Below, in pieces: positions 23,511 to 35,183 of a stretch of 64,000 nucleotides of DNA. This stretch comes from Nephrocerus scutellatus. Taxonomy: Eukaryota > Arthropoda > Insecta > Diptera > Pipunculidae. The stretch lies in NCBI GenBank assembly GCA_947095585.1, contig OX352765.1, positions 57,128,920 through 57,192,919 of the forward strand. The letters run 5' to 3'. Under the pieces are notes generated by a model. It saw only the letters and a list, made by a program, of their open reading frames with translations. It did no database searches and was not told the origin of the DNA. Numbering within the stretch: the first letter of the stretch is position 1; each line of letters opens with the position of its first letter. A program made the translations under genes and the position numbers.

Positions 23511-24960
23511 CGAAAGTACCGAGGTGCCAACGTCGACTCGGACCACTATCTTAAGAATACTGTCATTAGTACTACTACTCCATCTTAGGCAGTAGTCGTA
23601 GAGATCGGAACGATTGGTTTGATGACGAATGTAAACTAGCGACTGAAGGTAGTTGTGTTGTTGTGTACGAGCAATGCAACAATCTCTTGGAACGCAGGCA
23701 CGCGAAGATGAATATAAAGAGCTCAGAAGATATAAAAAAACAGAAAACAGTCTGGGAGAAGAATCTTGTCCGTAAACTAGAACAGGACAGAGAGCGAGGA
23801 CCGCACCAGGTGCGTAAGTTCTACCAAAGAGTCCGCGGTATGACGCAATATACATCGCGTTGCAAACACTGCAAAGACAAAGAGGGTAATCTGATCGCCG
23901 ATCTCAAAGGCATCTTGGAGCGATGGGAAGAGCACTTTCATGAGTTGCTTAATGGGTCCACCAATGACCGAGGACCACACTATGCTGCCGCCACCAAGCA
24001 TAGACCAAGTTAGCAGAGCGATAAATCGGCTTAAAAATAATAAGGCCCCGGGATCTGATGGTATCACAGAGGAACTGATTAAAACAGTAGGCCCCATACA
24101 TAAGAAAGGATATATCACAAGCTGCAGCAATTATCGTGGTATAACGTTGTTGTTAGTACCGCGTATAAGATTTTCTCCTCTAGCCTTCACGACAGGATTG
24201 CCCCATACCCTAAAGTCATCATTGGTCCATACCAGTGTGGCTTCATCCCAGGCAAATCAACAACTGAGCAGATTTACACCCTTAGGCAGGTGATGGAAAA
24301 ATGTCTAGAGTTAAAAAACTCACTACACATTATTTTTATAGACTTTAAAGCTGCCTATACAAAGCATAGCCAGAGTAGAACTTTATATAGCCAAGAGAGA
24401 ATTCGGCATCCCAAATAAACTGACAAGATTATGTAGGTTGCCCATGACCAATGTTATAAGCCGAGTAAATATATCCGGATCACTATCAAGCCCATTCAAC
24501 ATCTATAACGGCCTCCGACAAGGGAATGGACTGGCCTGCGTCCTCTTCAACCTGGCGTTGAAGAAAGGGATCCGAAACTCTGACGTAACGGCGAGAGTAA
24601 CAATCCTCTATAAGTCCATGGCTTACGCAGACGATATTGACATCGTTGGTAGAATTTGAAGAGCTGTACAGGAAGCTTTCATCCAGATCGAGCAGGCGGC
24701 ACGAAATCTGGGGCTGCACATAAATGAGAGCAAAACAAAGTACATGGTGGCCACGTCTGCGAGTATAAGATCCAACATTGGTCCCTCAATTTAAATAGTG
24801 GAGCGCGAGTTTGAAGTAGTTGAATCCTTTGACTATCTCGAGTCAACTATAGCAGCCGATAACAGCATGGAACCGAAATACGCGCACGGTTCCTTAAAGT
24901 CAACACAGAGCCTACTATAATATATGTCAAGACTCTTCAAATCCAGGAATTTAACGGCAG
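23511..24960 (+). pseudogene. RTE-type LINE, copy 1 (endonuclease end and RT, decayed)
   Basis: Starts inside the endonuclease (YRGANVDSDHYL, the typical RTE end of that domain), followed by a linker with FYQRVRGMTQYTSRC, then RT motifs: INRLKNNKAPGSDGI, a NYRGITLL motif, QANQQLSRFTP-type decay of the next block, GLRQGNGLACVLFNLAL and an intact catalytic MAYADDIDIVGR. Several frameshifts and a deletion shared with no other copy break it. It ends within the C-terminal region near 24960, where BEL sequence begins. The family is the RTE/BovB-like group by motif style; 5' and 3' ends are missing. Confidence 0.85.
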
Positions 24961-25019
24961 TTTGACGCGAAACAAAATTGCCGCTGATGTTACACGTGTA
25001 TTAACTCTCAGCAGCTCGT

Positions 25020-25926
25020 ACAGTTTATGAAGGTTGTATTCGTCGTATCCAGGCAGTGTTAATGTAGTTGGTATCATCGTGGCGAATTTTGTCCAGTTCC
25101 GTTAAAAGTTGTCTTGGGGAAAGTAGTAGAGGATTTATTATTCCTTGATGTGTGTCCGAATTACCTCGAGAATTGCTATTTGAATTCGTTGAAAGCGGTC
25201 CATTATTTGAGTAATACAGTTGGTGACATAGTTAAACACTTCTGTTCTCTGTGACGTTTAATTAAGTTTGATCATGGAATCATAAACTATTGTTAGTTGC
25301 TGTTTAACAATATTAAACTGTTCATTTATAGACGTTAATGATTTATTTAGAACGTTGCTTGTTGATTCAATAATAGAAGTTTGACTTAATTCCAGTAGAT
25401 GTTTTTCATTATTGTAGGCCATCTGAATATTGCCTTCTATGTATTAAGCATACTCTTGGTCAAGAAACCCAAAAAGTTTGTTCGCGACTGTGCCAATAAA
25501 ATCAAATGGAGATCTTCTTTTTCTTATCGCGATACCGTTTCTGTGATACAAGATCTCATTCAGATTTTCTGATTCCACAAGGCGCATTTCCAGAAGGCTT
25601 ATGATTGCATTGCACAAGTTATTTGGATGGTGAGTCTTTAATTCCTTACATTTTTCTCATAGTTGGGTTACACCCTTTTGAAGTCCTTGGAATTCATGCC
25701 AATAACTGGACATGTTGAAGTATATAAAAAGATTCCATTCGTCTGTGATAAGTTTTTCTTCACCAATGTCTTCAAAGTATAATCCTGGGTTATCTTTAAA
25801 GTGCTGAACTTCTACTGTACTCGGTTTTGTGGTTTGCCCCAAGGCAGAGCCTAGTATAAATAAAGTCATCAGTAGCGTTTTGATTGGACCGAGGTAAGGA
25901 TTTATTTTTATTTTCCGTTTTAACAA
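25020..25926 (-). pseudogene. env: Envelope-like glycoprotein of the BEL element (broken)
   Basis: The ORF 25926-25657 opens with a basic stretch and a hydrophobic signal-peptide-like segment ending in ALGQ, then a polar ectodomain start. After one stop at about 25657 the same frame continues and shows IRKRRSPFDFIGTVANKLFG at about 25530-25470: a basic RKRR cleavage site followed by a hydrophobic glycine-containing segment. That layout is the furin site plus fusion-peptide region seen in insect retrovirus-like envelope (F-type) proteins. Heptad-like sequence follows. The C-terminal membrane anchor is not found, so the gene is truncated as well as interrupted. Confidence 0.75.
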
Positions 25927-26180
25927 AGAAGGTTGTTCTGGTTTACATCGCTTGCGATTAGGTTTGTCAATGGGTTCATGTTGCTGCTTCTGTATTGGTA
26001 GAGAAGATCCTTTAAGTGGTTATTTTACCCTGTTTCCCTTTCGTAGGCCATGAGACTGGTTAGTAGATTCGGCTGCTGTGTTTGTTTGCACTGCAGTCAG
26101 CTAAGGTTTGCTAGCGGCTTCAGATAGTTTATTCGGTTGAACCTCTGTAGAAAGAGGGCAAACTTTTGCGATTGATCGTC

Positions 26181-26936
26181 TTAGCCAGTAGAAGTTTTAA
26201 TATCAACCACTCGAGCGAGGTTGTCTTTTCCTGGGATAATTCTTAAAACTCGTCCCATCAGCCATTTAAGTGGAGGAAGATTATCTTCCTTAATAAGAAC
26301 TAGTGTTCCTGGTTGAATATCTTCTTTAGGATATTTCCACTTATGCCTCTGTTGAATTTCATGCAAATATTCGTGCGCCCACCTGCACCAGAATTCTCGA
26401 TGCATTGATGTAACTAGATTCCATCTAGCAATATAAGTTAGTTGAGATGTTTTTAATTTAGGATCAACCATGGCAGTCAGTGGTGCCCCAATCAAAAAAT
26501 GGCCTGGGGAGATGACTTCCAGATTATTTGGATCAGGAGACATAGGTGTCAGTGGTCGGGAGTTAAGTACAGCTTCGATTTGAGCAAGAGCTGTGGTTAA
26601 CTCTTCTTGGGTTAAGGTTGCACTGGAAAATATCCGCTTCATATGGTGTTTAACTGCTCCGAACCTCCGAAGTGAGGCGATCGTGGAGGTATTGGTTTCC
26701 AATCAATGTTTCTTCCAGCGCAATGCATCTTGATCGATGTCTGGCCTTCTTCCATAAAAACGTTTGAGTAGAGCTCGTTGAGTTCGTTTCGAGCCCCCCT
26801 TAAGTTTGTCGCATTGTCTGAAAAGATCTTTGCTGGACATCCTCGCCTTGCCACAAATCGTTTTAATGCTCCCAGAAATGCTTGAGTTGTCAAGTCTGTA
26901 ACCAGTTCGAAATGTACAGCCTTTGTCGCGAAGCAT
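26181..26936 (-). pseudogene. BEL/Pao integrase and C-terminal domain (frameshifted)
   Basis: Two overlapping minus-strand frames together show FVARRGCPAKIFSDNATNLR (second catalytic aspartate in SDNATN), PRSPHFGGS, then a region with LNSRPLTPMSPDPNNLEVI and SPGHFLIGAPL, followed by LPPLKWLMGRVLRIIPG. The last part is the DUF5641-type domain typical of BEL/Pao pol. A frameshift near 26700-26640 splits the GGSE/AVKHH region. The enzyme would insert the element DNA. Confidence 0.88.
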
Positions 26937-27087
26937 ATTAAGAGCGCAACGTATGCCTTAGTGGCTTGCTTACCCCGGATTCTGTAGTGAATTTGTACTG
27001 GCCCAAAGAAAACACCAACATTTTGTAATATTGCCTTGCATTTACAAGTAAGGCTTGGGGCCCGGGATGCTTATGTTCATTGTGTAG

Positions 27088-28246
27088 CTATGTCATTAGC
27101 AATCTCGTAAAGTTATGTGAGCTTGGAAGGATCATTTGATGTTTTGGATCGTATTGGAGATTAGAATTTAAATGGCTGCTTTGAAGAACACAACCAGATT
27201 TAGCCAGTGATTCTAAATCTTCGGGAAAGGATATATCCTGGACGTGCCTTACTATAGTTGTTGTAGCTGCTTTAAGTTCCTGTATCGATATCACCTTGTC
27301 TAGCAGTCGATAATTTTTTGCTCGCTTAAGGTTACTGATAAAACGTATAACATATGCTATTACCCGTTGTACCAATCCATTCTAAAAGCCCATAGTTCTT
27401 GGATGAATATTTTAGCCAAAACTATTATGGGACTCACAATTCCAAGCGGATCAAAAATATGGGCAGTATCCGATAATATGTCTCGTTTAGTTACCCTTTT
27501 TGTTTCATTCCAATTCGTTTTAGAAGAAATTTGTCTGATGCTGGTAGCTAAGTTAACCTCAATGTTTTGATGAATCCTTCTTCTTGATCGTGCAAAATAG
27601 TTTCCGTTTCACAATCTTGTTTTGGTATCCCCTCAAGAAGAGCTGGTGTATTGGCGCACCATTTTCGTAGTTGAAATTTCCCTTCACCCAGAAGATTTTT
27701 CAGCTCTGACTTCATTTATAGAGCGGTTTTACGGTCATTGCTACCTGTCAATATATCATCCTGAAGGATGATAGTAGCTCCTAGTAAATGCTGGTTGTCT
27801 GCTCCTTTCGCTAGATCGTGAAGACATCTGATGGCGAGGTACGGCGCAGATTTGGTACCATAAGTCACGGTGTTTAGTTGATACGTCGTTAGAGGTTGAG
27901 TGATAGATTCCCGCCAAACGATACGCTGGAATCGTTTACTATAACCGTTCACAAGTATCTGACGATACATATTGGAAATATCTGCCGTGAATACATACTT
28001 GTGAGCCTAGAAGCGTAGTAGAATTGAAAACAGATCATTCTGTAGAGCTGGTCCGGTGTGTACAATGTTTTTGAGGAATATATTCGAGGATGTCTTTGAT
28101 GATCCATCGAATACCACTCTTAATTTTGTTGAAGTGCTTTCGGGGCGCAGGACACAATGATGTGGAAAAAAATATTCTGGTTTTTTATAGGAGATTGACC
28201 TGTATGTTATTTCTTCCATGTGTCTTAAGGCAATGTAATCCCGCAT
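27088..28246 (-). pseudogene. BEL/Pao reverse transcriptase and RNase H region
   Basis: Minus-strand pieces: 28246-28007 (YFFPHHCVLRPESTSTKLRV, then VFDGSSKTS, typical Pao RT), 27970-27716 (NTVTYGTKSAPYLAIRCLHD and the catalytic-type ILQDDILTGS) and 27375-27088 (AYVIRFISNLKRAKNYR). The catalytic motif reads QDD where Pao elements usually have VDD. Frames shift between the pieces. Confidence 0.85.
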
Positions 28247-28818
28247 GAATTCAATGTACTGTTCTTGGATTTCTGGGTTCCTTTGAAGTCTCTTCTCCAG
28301 GTTGAGGAATCTTCAAACAGCTATTTCCCTTGATTCACCCAGAATACTTGGTTCATTTGAAAATGGTAGAGCTACGACGTAACGTCCGGATTTAGTTTTT
28401 GTTGTAGTTTTCGAAAAAAATGTCCTTACAATGCTGTTCTTCTTTAGTTAACTTGCCTTTTAGTTTTTTGTGATGGGGAAGCTAGATTTTCAACCAGATT
28501 GTCTAAGTTATGAGAGGAAGTTTCCACTCCGTTGAAGAAACTTCAGTGATAGTTTTTCCAATCACGACCCATCCTAATAAAGTGTTTTGCCTACAGAAAG
28601 TATTTCGGGATACAGTTCTGCTCCGATAAGAAGATAAATATCTTGAGGTTGATTAATTGGATGTTTTGGGGTATGTTCCACTGGCTGGTATCGATGAACT
28701 GGTTTGGTTGCTGGATTGTTATTTTATCCAGGACAAAAGCTTGGATTTGTGTACTGTACCCAGTGACTTGAGATTGAAGAGAGATATTGACCTTTATACT
28801 TATTTTAAGTGGTCTATT

Positions 28819-29109
28819 TCACATTCCGGAGACTTCAAAGTTTTCATGTTTCGTAATGAGGTTCAATTTTCTGGCTAGCTTCTCGGTTATGAAGCTCATT
28901 TGAGAGCCAGAATCGAGCAATGCTCTTGCCCGAATGGCGTTATTTGTCCGATTCAGTATGGTCACAACGGCTGTTCCTAACAGCACATATTTAGATGCCA
29001 TGGTACTTCTGGTGATTGCTGAGAGGCTAGTCCTATTGTCAATTATCGGAGCTTCTTGATTTTGATTCCCTGCTATTATAGAAGCAGGGTGTGGTGATAT
29101 TTGTTGCAT
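28819..29109 (-). pseudogene. BEL/Pao A17-type aspartic protease
   Basis: The minus strand reads LLGTAVVTILNRTNNAIRA, then RALLDSGSQMSFITEKLA. LLDSGSQ is the active-site motif of retrotransposon A17 proteases, here with its aspartate intact. It lies between gag and RT as expected. The frame ends soon after, so cleavage of the polyprotein could not proceed from this copy. Confidence 0.85.
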
Positions 29110-30694
29110 TTGGTGCAGTACGTTGCTCTACATGTTGGAGCTTGGTGTCCGAAACGCAAGCAATTTGTGTACCGATTAAGCGATTTTATCTTCTGTAGAC
29201 TTTCTTGTGGTGCGAATTGCAAAAACTTTGCGCACAAGAAAATGGCATGTTTTTATTGTCCACAAATTACGCATCTGCTTGTTTCTTTTTTGGATGCAAG
29301 AGCTACTTTTGTCCTTCTGTTTGAGTCTTCTTGTCTGCCTGTTTTAGTTTCCAGTGCTTCTAATGACTGGAATCGTACCTCTAGGAATGATAGGAAGTCC
29401 GTCGAGAATGGCAGTGCCTTTGGTTGTTTAAGAGACTGTTCCCAAAGTGTCAGTGTACTTCTGTCAAGTTTTTTGAGCAGAATGCTTAGTAGAAGAGGAT
29501 CCCAATTGCTGGTGTCAACTTGAAGTCCTTTTTAGCTGAGCAGGCATTCTTGTGTGGTGTCGTGCTTTACCTTAATTGCGTTTGTACCTTCATTATGGAT
29601 CGCAGGTTGGCTCAGCAAGTTATTAACCTGCGCAGTTACTAATAGCCGCGGGTTGTCGAATCGATCGGTTATTACTTGCCATGCTGCATTGTAATTGGCA
29701 TCAGACGTAGTAAAGTGTCTGATGAGTTTTTCTGCCTCGCAGTTTTTTTAAGTAGAACAGCTATTGGCAGTTGGATATGTCTTGCTTATGTACAAGTTCC
29801 GTAAACAGATCACTATACTGTTTCCATTGGATATAGTTTCCATAAAATTTGGGCCAAGTGATATTCAGTAGATTTAAAGTTGCCTTATGTAGGTTGACAG
29901 AAGTTGGCGTTGTAATTGGACAGAATGATAGTGGACCATGAACTGTTGATTCTTGTAGTTTGGTCGTAAGCTCAAGTATACAATTCTGGACTTCGTCTTC
30001 TAGTTGAAAATATTCCGCAGTGTTGTATCCATGCTTGGTTGGGTCTTCGGATATTTGTTACCTAATCGATGAGTTTCTTCCAATTCCGTCCAATACTTCT
30101 GAAGTGCATTTTACTTTACGTTGCCGAAGATTGAGCTCCAGGTATCTGCTGCCATATTTTTAAGACTTAAGAACAATCCTTGTATTGACTGTGCGATTTT
30201 GTTTGTCTCCGGATGATTCTGACAAACACCGTCATAGTGTTGGACGGGGTTACTGGGTAGTCTTCGGTCTGGTGGTCTTCCGTTGTTATCTTCGCTGCAA
30301 ATCCCTCTAATGGAAGGGTGGGAATCTTTGGCGTTGATCCCGTGTCTGGATACTTTGTTCCACCAATTGCTCCCATCGATCCTTCATGGCGTTCTTCAAC
30401 ATCTGTAGGCCGAATTGAATCCAGAGTGAGCCTTATTTCGCCGCAAGCCCTCTTTACTGTTTCATACGTATTTTCCTGTAAATATGGAGTGTCTGCCTTC
30501 ACTAAATCATTAATTCTTTCGTAATTATCATGGAACTCCAACCATAGCGCTTCCAGAACCTGGTGTTTCTTCTTTTTATAGGCGGTAGTTTTGCGGTCGG
30601 GTCTGTCCTTGCCTATATTAATTTTGAATCTCTGAAGCTCCTCTGTAATGGCCTTCTGTCGCGCCACGATTTTGAAGATCTCCATCTCGTCCAT
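29110..30694 (-). pseudogene. gag: BEL/Pao gag (decayed)
   Basis: Starts at an ATG at 30694 about 160 bases downstream of the primer site. The first 175 codons are open (MDEMEIFKIVARQKAITEEL) and look helical. Further on, the minus strand near 29860-29790 shows TWPKFYGNYIQWKQYSDLF, the DUF1759-type gag motif of BEL/Pao elements. Multiple stops separate the parts. Confidence 0.78.
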
Positions 30695-30854
30695 TGTGGA
30701 TTGGTGTCTTCAATCTGTGGTGGTTGGGAACTGACTTGTCCTTTCCGCTTTATTGGGAGTGGGAAGTGAGTCACTATAACTATTGTGGTGATGAGACGGT
30801 GAATTACCTCTTACCGCTGGTAGGGGAAGCTAGTCCACGCTGAATATCTCGATC

Positions 30855-30872
30855 ACGTCGGGGTCACCAATG
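30855..30872 (-). promoter_or_regulatory. Primer binding site of the BEL element
   Basis: On the minus strand TGGTGACCCCGACGTGAT follows the LTR end. It begins with TGG, as required for pairing with a tRNA CCA end; the tRNA species is not assigned. Confidence 0.65.
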
Positions 30873-31108
30873 TTTTAACTTGGAACCTCTTTTGATTGCA
30901 ATGATATTTTTCTAAATGCTCCTTACCTCGGGTGGGGGGTAGCAAATAAAAATACTGATTTGACTTCTGAATGCAAAGTGATATTATTTATTAAAGCTTA
31001 TATCTATTTATACTCTAATTTACAAACTAAAATTATGCTTCAGCAATTTATTCTGTGGGAATAAAGTTGAAATGCGAGAGGCGAGCATTGTACACATAGC
31101 AATTTTAT

Positions 31109-31345
31109 GGGAATGGGAATGTATATGATAATGCTGACAATATCGTTTATGTCAGCCGTTGGATTTAAGAATGTGAGGAGAGCACCCGTAGAAGTTGCAC
31201 AGATAACAATTTTGTGGGAAGAGGCAATGATACATGATAATGCTTACAATATCGTTTATGCTGCCGTTGATTTTAGGAATCTGAGGAGAGCACCTGTAGA
31301 AGGTGCACAGATAACAATTTTGATGGGAACAATGCCATAATACAT
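31109..31345 (+). repeat. Two-copy tandem repeat, about 109 bp, in the BEL LTR
   Basis: Units share GATAATGCTKACAATATCG and GAGGAGAGCACCYGTAGAAG words; starts about 31127 and 31236. A third partial copy begins near 31345. Confidence 0.85.
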
Positions 31346-31404
31346 GATAATTGTTTATTATATTTATGCAGAGTATTCTGGCTGCTGTAATTTTGATATA
31401 ATCT

Positions 31405-32112
31405 AGACACGCATCTTTGTCCTACATTCCGAATTTAAACGAAACGCTTGAGAAGTTGGTTAGTTCCTGAAACTCCAGACCATAATGAAAATATTCCATA
31501 ATTTCCATAGGAACAAGACTTATAGTCGCATCTTAGTCCTGCATTCCGGATTTCATACGAAACGCTTACTTTCCGAAATTCCAGACCATAATGATCATAA
31601 CCCAGAATTGCTATAGGAACAAGTATTATAGTCGCATCTAAGTCCTACATTCCGAATTTCATTAAAATCGATTTTGATATTGCTTAGTTCCCAAAATTCC
31701 AGACCCTATTGACCATATCCCTGAATTTCCATAGGAAGAAGTCTTAAAGTCGCATCTTAGTTCTACATTCCGAATTTCATACAAAACCCTTGAGAAATTG
31801 CTTAGTTCCCGAAATTACAGATCATAATGACCATATTCCAGAATTGGAACAAGTCTTATAATCGTATCTTAGTCCTGCATTCCGAATTTTATACGATACG
31901 CTTGAGAAATTGCTTTGTTTCCGAAATTCCAGACCATAATGACCATATTCCAGAATTGCCATAGGAACAAGTCTTATAGTCGCATCTTAGTCCTACATTC
32001 GGAATTTCATACGAATCGCTTGAGAAATTGCTTAGTTTCCGGAATTCCAGGCCATAATGATCATATTCCAGAATTTCCATAGGAACAAGTCTTATTGTCG
32101 CATCTTAGTCCT
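31405..32112 (+). repeat. Six- to seven-copy tandem repeat, about 106-119 bp
   Basis: The word CGCATCTTAGTCCT recurs at about 31409, 31525, 31631, 31749, 31861, 31980 and 32097. Each unit also has CATTCCGAATTT, GAGAAATTGCTTAGTT, CCAGACCATAATGA and CCATAGGAACAAG. Copies are diverged by substitutions and small deletions. Confidence 0.93.
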
Positions 32113-32177
32113 ACTGTTGATGCTGCCTTGGAATATTGACCGTTACTACTGGTGGGGGGAATCGATATTCAATGCAG

Positions 32178-32762
32178 ATATGTGTTGTGGTTTTAACTAT
32201 TGACCCTTACCTTGGGTAGGGGGAATCGGTAATTAAATGAGAGACAGACTTTTGTGAAGTGTGTAAATTTTATTTCGATCATCCTATTTATACAAAATCT
32301 TAAAACTAATTATACGTTTAAGTAAAGATAAGCCTTATCTCTATGTGGGATATGATGCTCTCATATTACAATTCGGAGATAAGACCATGTGCATAGCATA
32401 AGTCTTATCTATTTTACATTTTGATGTGCATAACATAAATCTTATCTCTATTTTGTTTGTGTATTGCATTCTGGTGATAATACCATACGCATAACTTAAG
32501 TCATGTGTGGATTTTACTTATACCTTCCTTATCTGGTTTGGTGTTAGGATGCTTTTTCTATCCTAGGTGCTGACGAAGATAAGGCTACGATGTTTTGAGC
32601 TGCGCAAGGCAAATCCTGGGATTGACAGATAACAAAGCAATGCGTTGTATGCTGATCATATCGCGTGGTAAATGCAAGTATGAGTGCTGATAATCGTATA
32701 CGTGCATAGTGTAAGTTGAATACGTGGGCGCTGTAGCTTAGGTATGTGCAGACTGCACATTT
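32178..32762 (-). repeat. LTR of a second BEL-type element (3' LTR, minus strand)
   Basis: On the minus strand a purine tract (ATCGGGGGAATAAA) at 32776-32763 is followed by TGTGCAGTCTGC..., and the sequence ends ...CCACAACA at 32178. TG...CA ends of about 585 bp after a polypurine tract fit a 3' LTR. The internal side (32763 to about 33060) has no recognisable ORF and is cut off by the RTE copy. Confidence 0.6.
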
Positions 32763-33179
32763 ATTCCCCCGATTTCAAATGTGTTGAAATCCGATTCTAT
32801 CCATTGTTTCCGTCTTTGGAGCGGCAATGGTTGGAGCTCGATGTCCGAAGGATAAGTAGTTTTGGTTTTTCGGTATCTCTAAGCAGACGTGACCTTGAAT
32901 GTCAAGGCTGCCTTGATGAGTATAATTAGAGCTATTCTGACATGCGTAACTGGATTCCCCTTGTATGTTTTCCACATCGTGTTTTCCTGTTAGTCCCTTA
33001 GATTGCCTTAAGAACACAGAATGCTTGAGAAATGCATGTGGCCGCAACTAACTCTGACTGGTGGAAGTGCGATCAAACCTCCATGTGGTGGCCGCTGGTA
33101 ATTATCATCCAGTACAGGAAAAGCGAAATGATCGGGCTAGTCCCTTCAAAGTAAGGTTGGCGCGAGGCAAATAACCTCG
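32763..33179 (-). other. Remnant next to the second BEL LTR
   Basis: Begins with the purine tract of the minus-strand LTR. A minus-strand open frame of about 90 codons (33047-32775) has no domain I recognise. From about 33060 the sequence looks like the 5' untranslated part of the RTE element that follows. Confidence 0.35.
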
Positions 33180-35114
33180 CCCGTAAAAAAACCATATCAC
33201 GGAACCAAAATCAGCCTCGGATACAATGATGAACGACGACGACCAAGGGAACTAAAACGGCTAAACGATTTAAGAATTTTCTATTGGCACGCACGCTCAC
33301 TGTATAGAACTCGAGCTGCACAGCTGCACCAGATGATCAAAAAGAAGAATTCTTTGAATCAGTTGAACGGGAACTCCATGCCTGTCCTCAGTATGACGTA
33401 AAAATCATTCTGGGGGATCCGAATGCCAAAATAGGTAGGGAGCCAGTATTCAGGCAGTTTGCGCGTTAAAATATCCGAGCCAGGCGCGGAAGTTCTACCA
33501 AAGGGTCCGCGGTATGACGCAATATACACAGCGTAGCACATACTGCAAGGACAAAGAGGGTAATCTGAACGCTGATCTTAAAGGAATCTTAAAGCGATGG
33601 CAAGAGCGCTTTCATGAGTTGCTAATTGGCCAGCTAACTGAGGAATTTTAGGCTCCAGCAATGTCCGAAGATCATACTATGCTGCCGCCACCACGCATAG
33701 ACGAAGTTAGCAGAGCGATAAATCGGCTCAAAAATAATAAGGCCCAGGGATCTGATGGGATCCCAGCGGAACTGATAAAAATAGGAAGCCCCACATTACA
33801 CCAAACAATTTATGAAATAATAGTGCAAGTATGGCAAGAAGAAGCTATGCCAGAAGACTGGCGAAGAGGCATCCTATGCCCCATACATAAGAAAGGAGAT
33901 ATCACAAAATGCAGCAATTATCGTGGTATAACGTTGTTGAGTACCGCGTATAAGATTTTCTCCCCTATCCTTCAAGACAGGAAAGCTCCATACGCTAAAG
34001 TCATCATTGGACCATACCACTGTGGCTTCATCTCAGGCAAATCAACAACTGATCAGATTTACCCCCTAAGGCAGGTGATGGAAAAATGTCTAGAGTTTCA
34101 AAACTCACTACACCATCTTTTTGTAGACTTTAGCATAGCCAGAGTAGAACTTTATAAAGCCATGAGAGAATTCGGCATCCCAAATAAACTGACACGACTA
34201 TGTAGGTTGACCATGACCAATGTCATAAGCCAAGTAAAAATATCCGGACCACTATCAAGACCATTCAACATCTATAACGGGCTCCGACAAGTGGATGGAC
34301 TGGCCTGCGTCCTCTTCAACCTGGCGTTGGAGAAAGTGATCCGAGACTCTGATGTAACGATAAAAGGAACAATCGTCTATAAATCCATTCAGATACTGGC
34401 TTACGCAGACGTTGGAAGAAACCGGAGAGCTGTACAGGAAGCTTTCATCCAGATCGAGCAGGAGGCACGAAATCTGGGGCTGTACATAAATAAGAGCATA
34501 ACAAAGTACATGGTGGCCACGTCTGCGAGTAGAAGATGCAACATTACTCTCCCAATTCAAATAGTGGAGCGCGAATTTGAAGTAGTGCAATCCTTTAACT
34601 ATCTCGGTTCAACTGTAGCAGCCGATAACAGCATGGAACCAGAAATACGGGCATGGTGGCTTAAAGCCAACAAATCCTGCTATAGTCTGTCAAGACTCTT
34701 CAAATCCAGGAATTTAACCATAACATCCAAGCTGCTGGTATATAAGACAATGGTCATACCTGTATTTACATATGGATCCGAGACTTGGGTGCTTAGTAAA
34801 AAGCATTCTGACATCTTAGCTGCGTTCGAGAGAAAAGTCTTACAGAGAATTGTTGGCCCCGTATGTGAGGAAGGACGATTCCTGAGACTTAATAAAAACA
34901 CCTAGCTCGCATGAGCGAAGAGGATCCTGCTCGGAAAGTCTTTTGCAGTAGGATTTATGGAACACGAAAGCGTGGCCGACCAAGCCCACGCTGGAAGGAT
35001 GGCGTAGACCAGGACGCCAAGATTTTAGGGGTGTCAAACTGTATGACATCGGCTCGAAATCGGGATAGTTGGAGAGATTTTTTGCGGGAGGCCAGGACCG
35101 GACACCGTTTGTAG
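33180..35114 (+). pseudogene. RTE-type LINE, copy 2 (long open RT, broken active site)
   Basis: Begins with the endonuclease start (a WNVRTLYRT-like HARSLYRTRAAQLHQM), then VKIILGDPNAKIGR, and jumps near 33475 to the linker (FYQRVRGMTQYTQR-like). A 414-codon open frame (33661-34905) covers the RT: RAINRLKNNKAQGSDGIPAE, NYRGITLLSTAYKIFSPIL, GFISGKSTTDQIYPLRQ and FNIYNGLRQVDGL. The C-terminal 34911-35114 frame (GTRKRGRPSPRWKDGVDQDA) is the typical RTE tail. Two small deletions matter: FVDFSIARVELY lacks the motif A AYD segment, and ILAYADVGRN lacks the second aspartate of YADD that copy 1 retains. Confidence 0.88.
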
Positions 35115-35183
35115 AGCCAAATATGATGCTGATGTATCTCTCTGCGGACTCCCTTGCAATATGTAGCGACTATCGTCAGGCAT

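Larger units (their letters stand above)
24961..32112 (-). mobile_element. BEL/Pao retrovirus-like element with envelope (minus strand)
   Basis: Read right to left: LTR sequence with tandem repeats, primer site (30872-30855), gag, A17-type protease, RT, RNase H region, integrase and an envelope-like ORF, ending near 24961 without a recognisable 3' LTR. Gene order, the A17 protease and the DUF5641-like integrase tail identify BEL/Pao. The presence of an envelope resembles the roo group of flies. All genes carry stops or frameshifts, and the 3' end is truncated against the RTE copy. Confidence 0.85.
30873..32177 (-). repeat. LTR region of the BEL element, rich in tandem repeats
   Basis: Begins next to the primer site. 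A block with CTTACCTCGGGTGGGGGG at about 30925 has related versions at 32142-32162 and 32209-32226, so three related LTR 3' ends lie in this area. The outer LTR end could not be fixed because the tandem array and a second LTR-like end (32113-32177) intervene. Confidence 0.6.

Noticed and set aside
27367..27570. Plus-strand 67-codon ORF in the BEL region
   Set aside because: Shadow of the minus-strand pol; the minus strand carries the BEL motifs.
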